Positions 5,541 through 6,765 of a stretch of DNA of 6,765 nucleotides are shown here, in pieces (position 1 is the stretch's first letter; the number at the start of each line of letters is the position of its first letter). The DNA lies in the NCBI GenBank assembly GCA_937915065.1, contig CALDMR010000039.1:1-6765 (forward strand), read 5' to 3'. A program made the position numbers and the translations under genes. A model generated the notes under the pieces. The model ran no database searches. It saw nothing but the letters and a program-made list of their open reading frames with translations, and was not told where the DNA came from. Source of the DNA: an uncultured Clostridia bacterium (lineage in GTDB: Bacteria; Bacillota; Clostridia; Oscillospirales; Oscillospiraceae).

Positions 5541-6176
5541 TTATTTCGTGCCGAAGATACGGTCGCCGGCGTCGCCGAGACCCGGGACAATGTAGCAGTT
5601 TTCGTTCAGCTTTTCGTCCACGGCGCCGCAGTAGATGTCCACATCGGGGTGGCTCTTCAGCAGGCGCTCCACGCCCTCGGGCGCGGCCAGCAGAACCATC
5701 AGCTTGATGCGTTTGCAGCCATATTCCTTCATGAAGGTGATGGCTGCCTCGGCGCTGCCGCCGGTGGCCAGCATGGGGTCAACGATCAGCACATCGCGCT
5801 CGGCGATATCCTTGGGCATTTTGCAGAAATACTTCACAGGTTCGTGGGTCGTTTCATCGCGATACAGGCCGATGTGACCCACGCGGGCATTGGGAACGAT
5901 GCGCAGCACGCCGTCTACCAGGCCCAGGCCGGCCCGCAGGATGGGCACCACTGCGAATTTCTTGCCGTCCACCGTGGGAACAGTGGCTTTGCAGATGGGC
6001 GTTTCGATCTCTTTGGTGGTCAGGGGCAGGTCGCGGGTGGCTTCATAGGTCATCAGCATGCCGATTTCGGACACGATGTCGCGGAAATCCTTGGTGCTGG
6101 TGTTTTTGTCGCGCAATACGCTCAGTTTATGGGCAACCAGGGGATGGTCGATCACATGAAGATGCTCGTTGTTCAT
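5541..6176 (-). CDS. upp: uracil phosphoribosyltransferase
   Basis: Upp salvages uracil, joining it to PRPP to give UMP. The 211-residue length is typical. The conserved RAGLG (81-85) binds pyrophosphate, the PRPP loop is VDPMLATGGSA (132-142), and the uracil-binding C-terminus is GLGDAGDRIFGT (199-210). TYEATRDLP (43-51) is also characteristic of Upp. The ATG at 6176 lies 11 bases after AAGGAG (6188-6193 on the minus strand). That ribosome site starts only five bases beyond the tsaB stop, so the two genes appear co-transcribed, with a 21-base gap. No attenuator or PyrR-type leader is visible before upp, as expected if it is transcribed from upstream. Confidence 0.98.
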   Translation of the reverse strand: MNNEHLHVIDHPLVAHKLSVLRDKNTSTKDFRDIVSEIGMLMTYEATRDLPLTTKEIETPICKATVPTVDGKKFAVVPILRAGLGLVDGVLRIVPNARVGHIGLYRDETTHEPVKYFCKMPKDIAERDVLIVDPMLATGGSAEAAITFMKEYGCKRIKLMVLLAAPEGVERLLKSHPDVDIYCGAVDEKLNENCYIVPGLGDAGDRIFGTK

Positions 6177-6197
6177 AACAAAAAACGCTCCTTTTCT

Positions 6198-6765
6198 TTA
6201 TTCGGCTTTTTTCTGTTTTTGCAGTCTTTCCCGCTCGGCCTGGGAAAGGCGGAGATACGAAATTTGCAGCGCTGCGGCGGAAATCAGCTTGTCCTCGGCG
6301 CTGGCCCGCTCTGCGCACAGGCAGACGCCCACCGCGTCCTGAAAGCGCAAATGGGCCGGAGCCAGGGTGCAGGGAATTCCGGCCTGGCTCAGATGATTAT
6401 AGCACAATACGGCGCCGTCTCCAACCACAATTTTCGGCCGCTGTTCAGCGGCCAGATCCTTTGCCACTTCATCCAGGGCCACGGCGCGGTCTTCGCACAG
6501 GCGGTGCAGAGTGCCGTTTTGGGCCAGAAACAGGGCGTTATAAACCTGGCTGCGCCGGGCGTCCATGGCGCATACGATCACGGTGTTATCCAGGTGCGCC
6601 AGATTCATGGCCATGGCTTCCAGAGTGGACACGGCGGCGCAGGGCAGCTCTGCGGCCCAGGCCAGCCCCTTGGCGGCGCTGACGCCGATGCGCAGCCCGG
6701 TAAAGGAGCCGGGGCCGGCGGCCACGGCTACGGCGCCCACATCGGCCATGGAAAGGCCGCAGTTG
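6198..6765 (-). CDS. tsaB: tRNA t6A biosynthesis protein TsaB (5' end outside window)
   Basis: TsaB (YeaZ) is the ASKHA-fold partner of TsaD in making threonylcarbamoyl-adenosine at position 37 of ANN-decoding tRNAs. The visible part starts in mid-gene, with the frame open to the window edge (five more codons beyond the first internal ATG at 6749). It shows the hallmark GPGSFTGLRIGVSAAKGLA, the DARRSQVYNALF strand-turn, a GDGA turn in the second half, and the C-terminal SYLRLSQAERERLQ typical of Firmicute TsaB. About 188 residues are present; the family is usually 220-240, so roughly the first 50 are missing, including the N-terminal ILALDTS-like strand. The ATG at 6749 is internal and is not the true start. 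The usual partners tsaE and rimI/tsaD would be upstream, outside the window, while upp follows. Confidence 0.93.
   Translation of the reverse strand, partial: NCGLSMADVGAVAVAAGPGSFTGLRIGVSAAKGLAWAAELPCAAVSTLEAMAMNLAHLDNTVIVCAMDARRSQVYNALFLAQNGTLHRLCEDRAVALDEVAKDLAAEQRPKIVVGDGAVLCYNHLSQAGIPCTLAPAHLRFQDAVGVCLCAERASAEDKLISAAALQISYLRLSQAERERLQKQKKAE

Noticed and set aside
5531..5542. Palindrome AAACCGCGGTTT next to the upp stop
   Set aside because: It has no loop, and the larger palindrome beside it explains termination, so it is probably incidental.

Overview
The window looks like ordinary chromosomal DNA from a moderately GC-rich Firmicute, most likely a Clostridia of the Oscillospirales type. 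This is inferred from the style of the proteins (the ThyA variant with PCAYSM around the catalytic cysteine, DHFR with an LLFHIPDD active-site segment, a TsaB tail ending in YLRLSQAERERL), from strong AGGAGG-type ribosome binding sites and from GC-rich coding regions separated by AT-rich spacers. No species can be named from the sequence alone. No mobile element, CRISPR array, tRNA or rRNA was seen.

Layout from left to right: recG (minus strand, 3' end outside the window); a 134-bp divergent spacer; an alpha/beta hydrolase (plus); a convergent junction with a hairpin terminator; folA and thyA as a tight minus-strand operon transcribed thyA then folA; a 251-bp divergent spacer with a clear thyA promoter and an 11-bp inverted repeat; a DUF815-family ATPase (plus); a convergent junction with a perfect 34-bp palindrome acting as a two-way terminator; then upp and tsaB on the minus strand, transcribed tsaB then upp, with tsaB cut at its 5' end by the window edge.

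The functions are mostly core metabolism and genome maintenance. ThyA makes dTMP and oxidises methylene-tetrahydrofolate to dihydrofolate, which FolA reduces again, so the two form one cycle. Upp salvages uracil to UMP, which feeds the pyrimidine pool from which dUMP derives. RecG remodels stalled forks, and TsaB takes part in the t6A modification of tRNA. The alpha/beta hydrolase and the DUF815 ATPase have no known substrate.

I did not find a convincing new multi-gene system. The parts most worth a second look are the DUF815 ATPase, which stands alone as a single-gene unit, the inverted repeat between it and thyA, and a seven-G tract in the hydrolase ribosome binding site.
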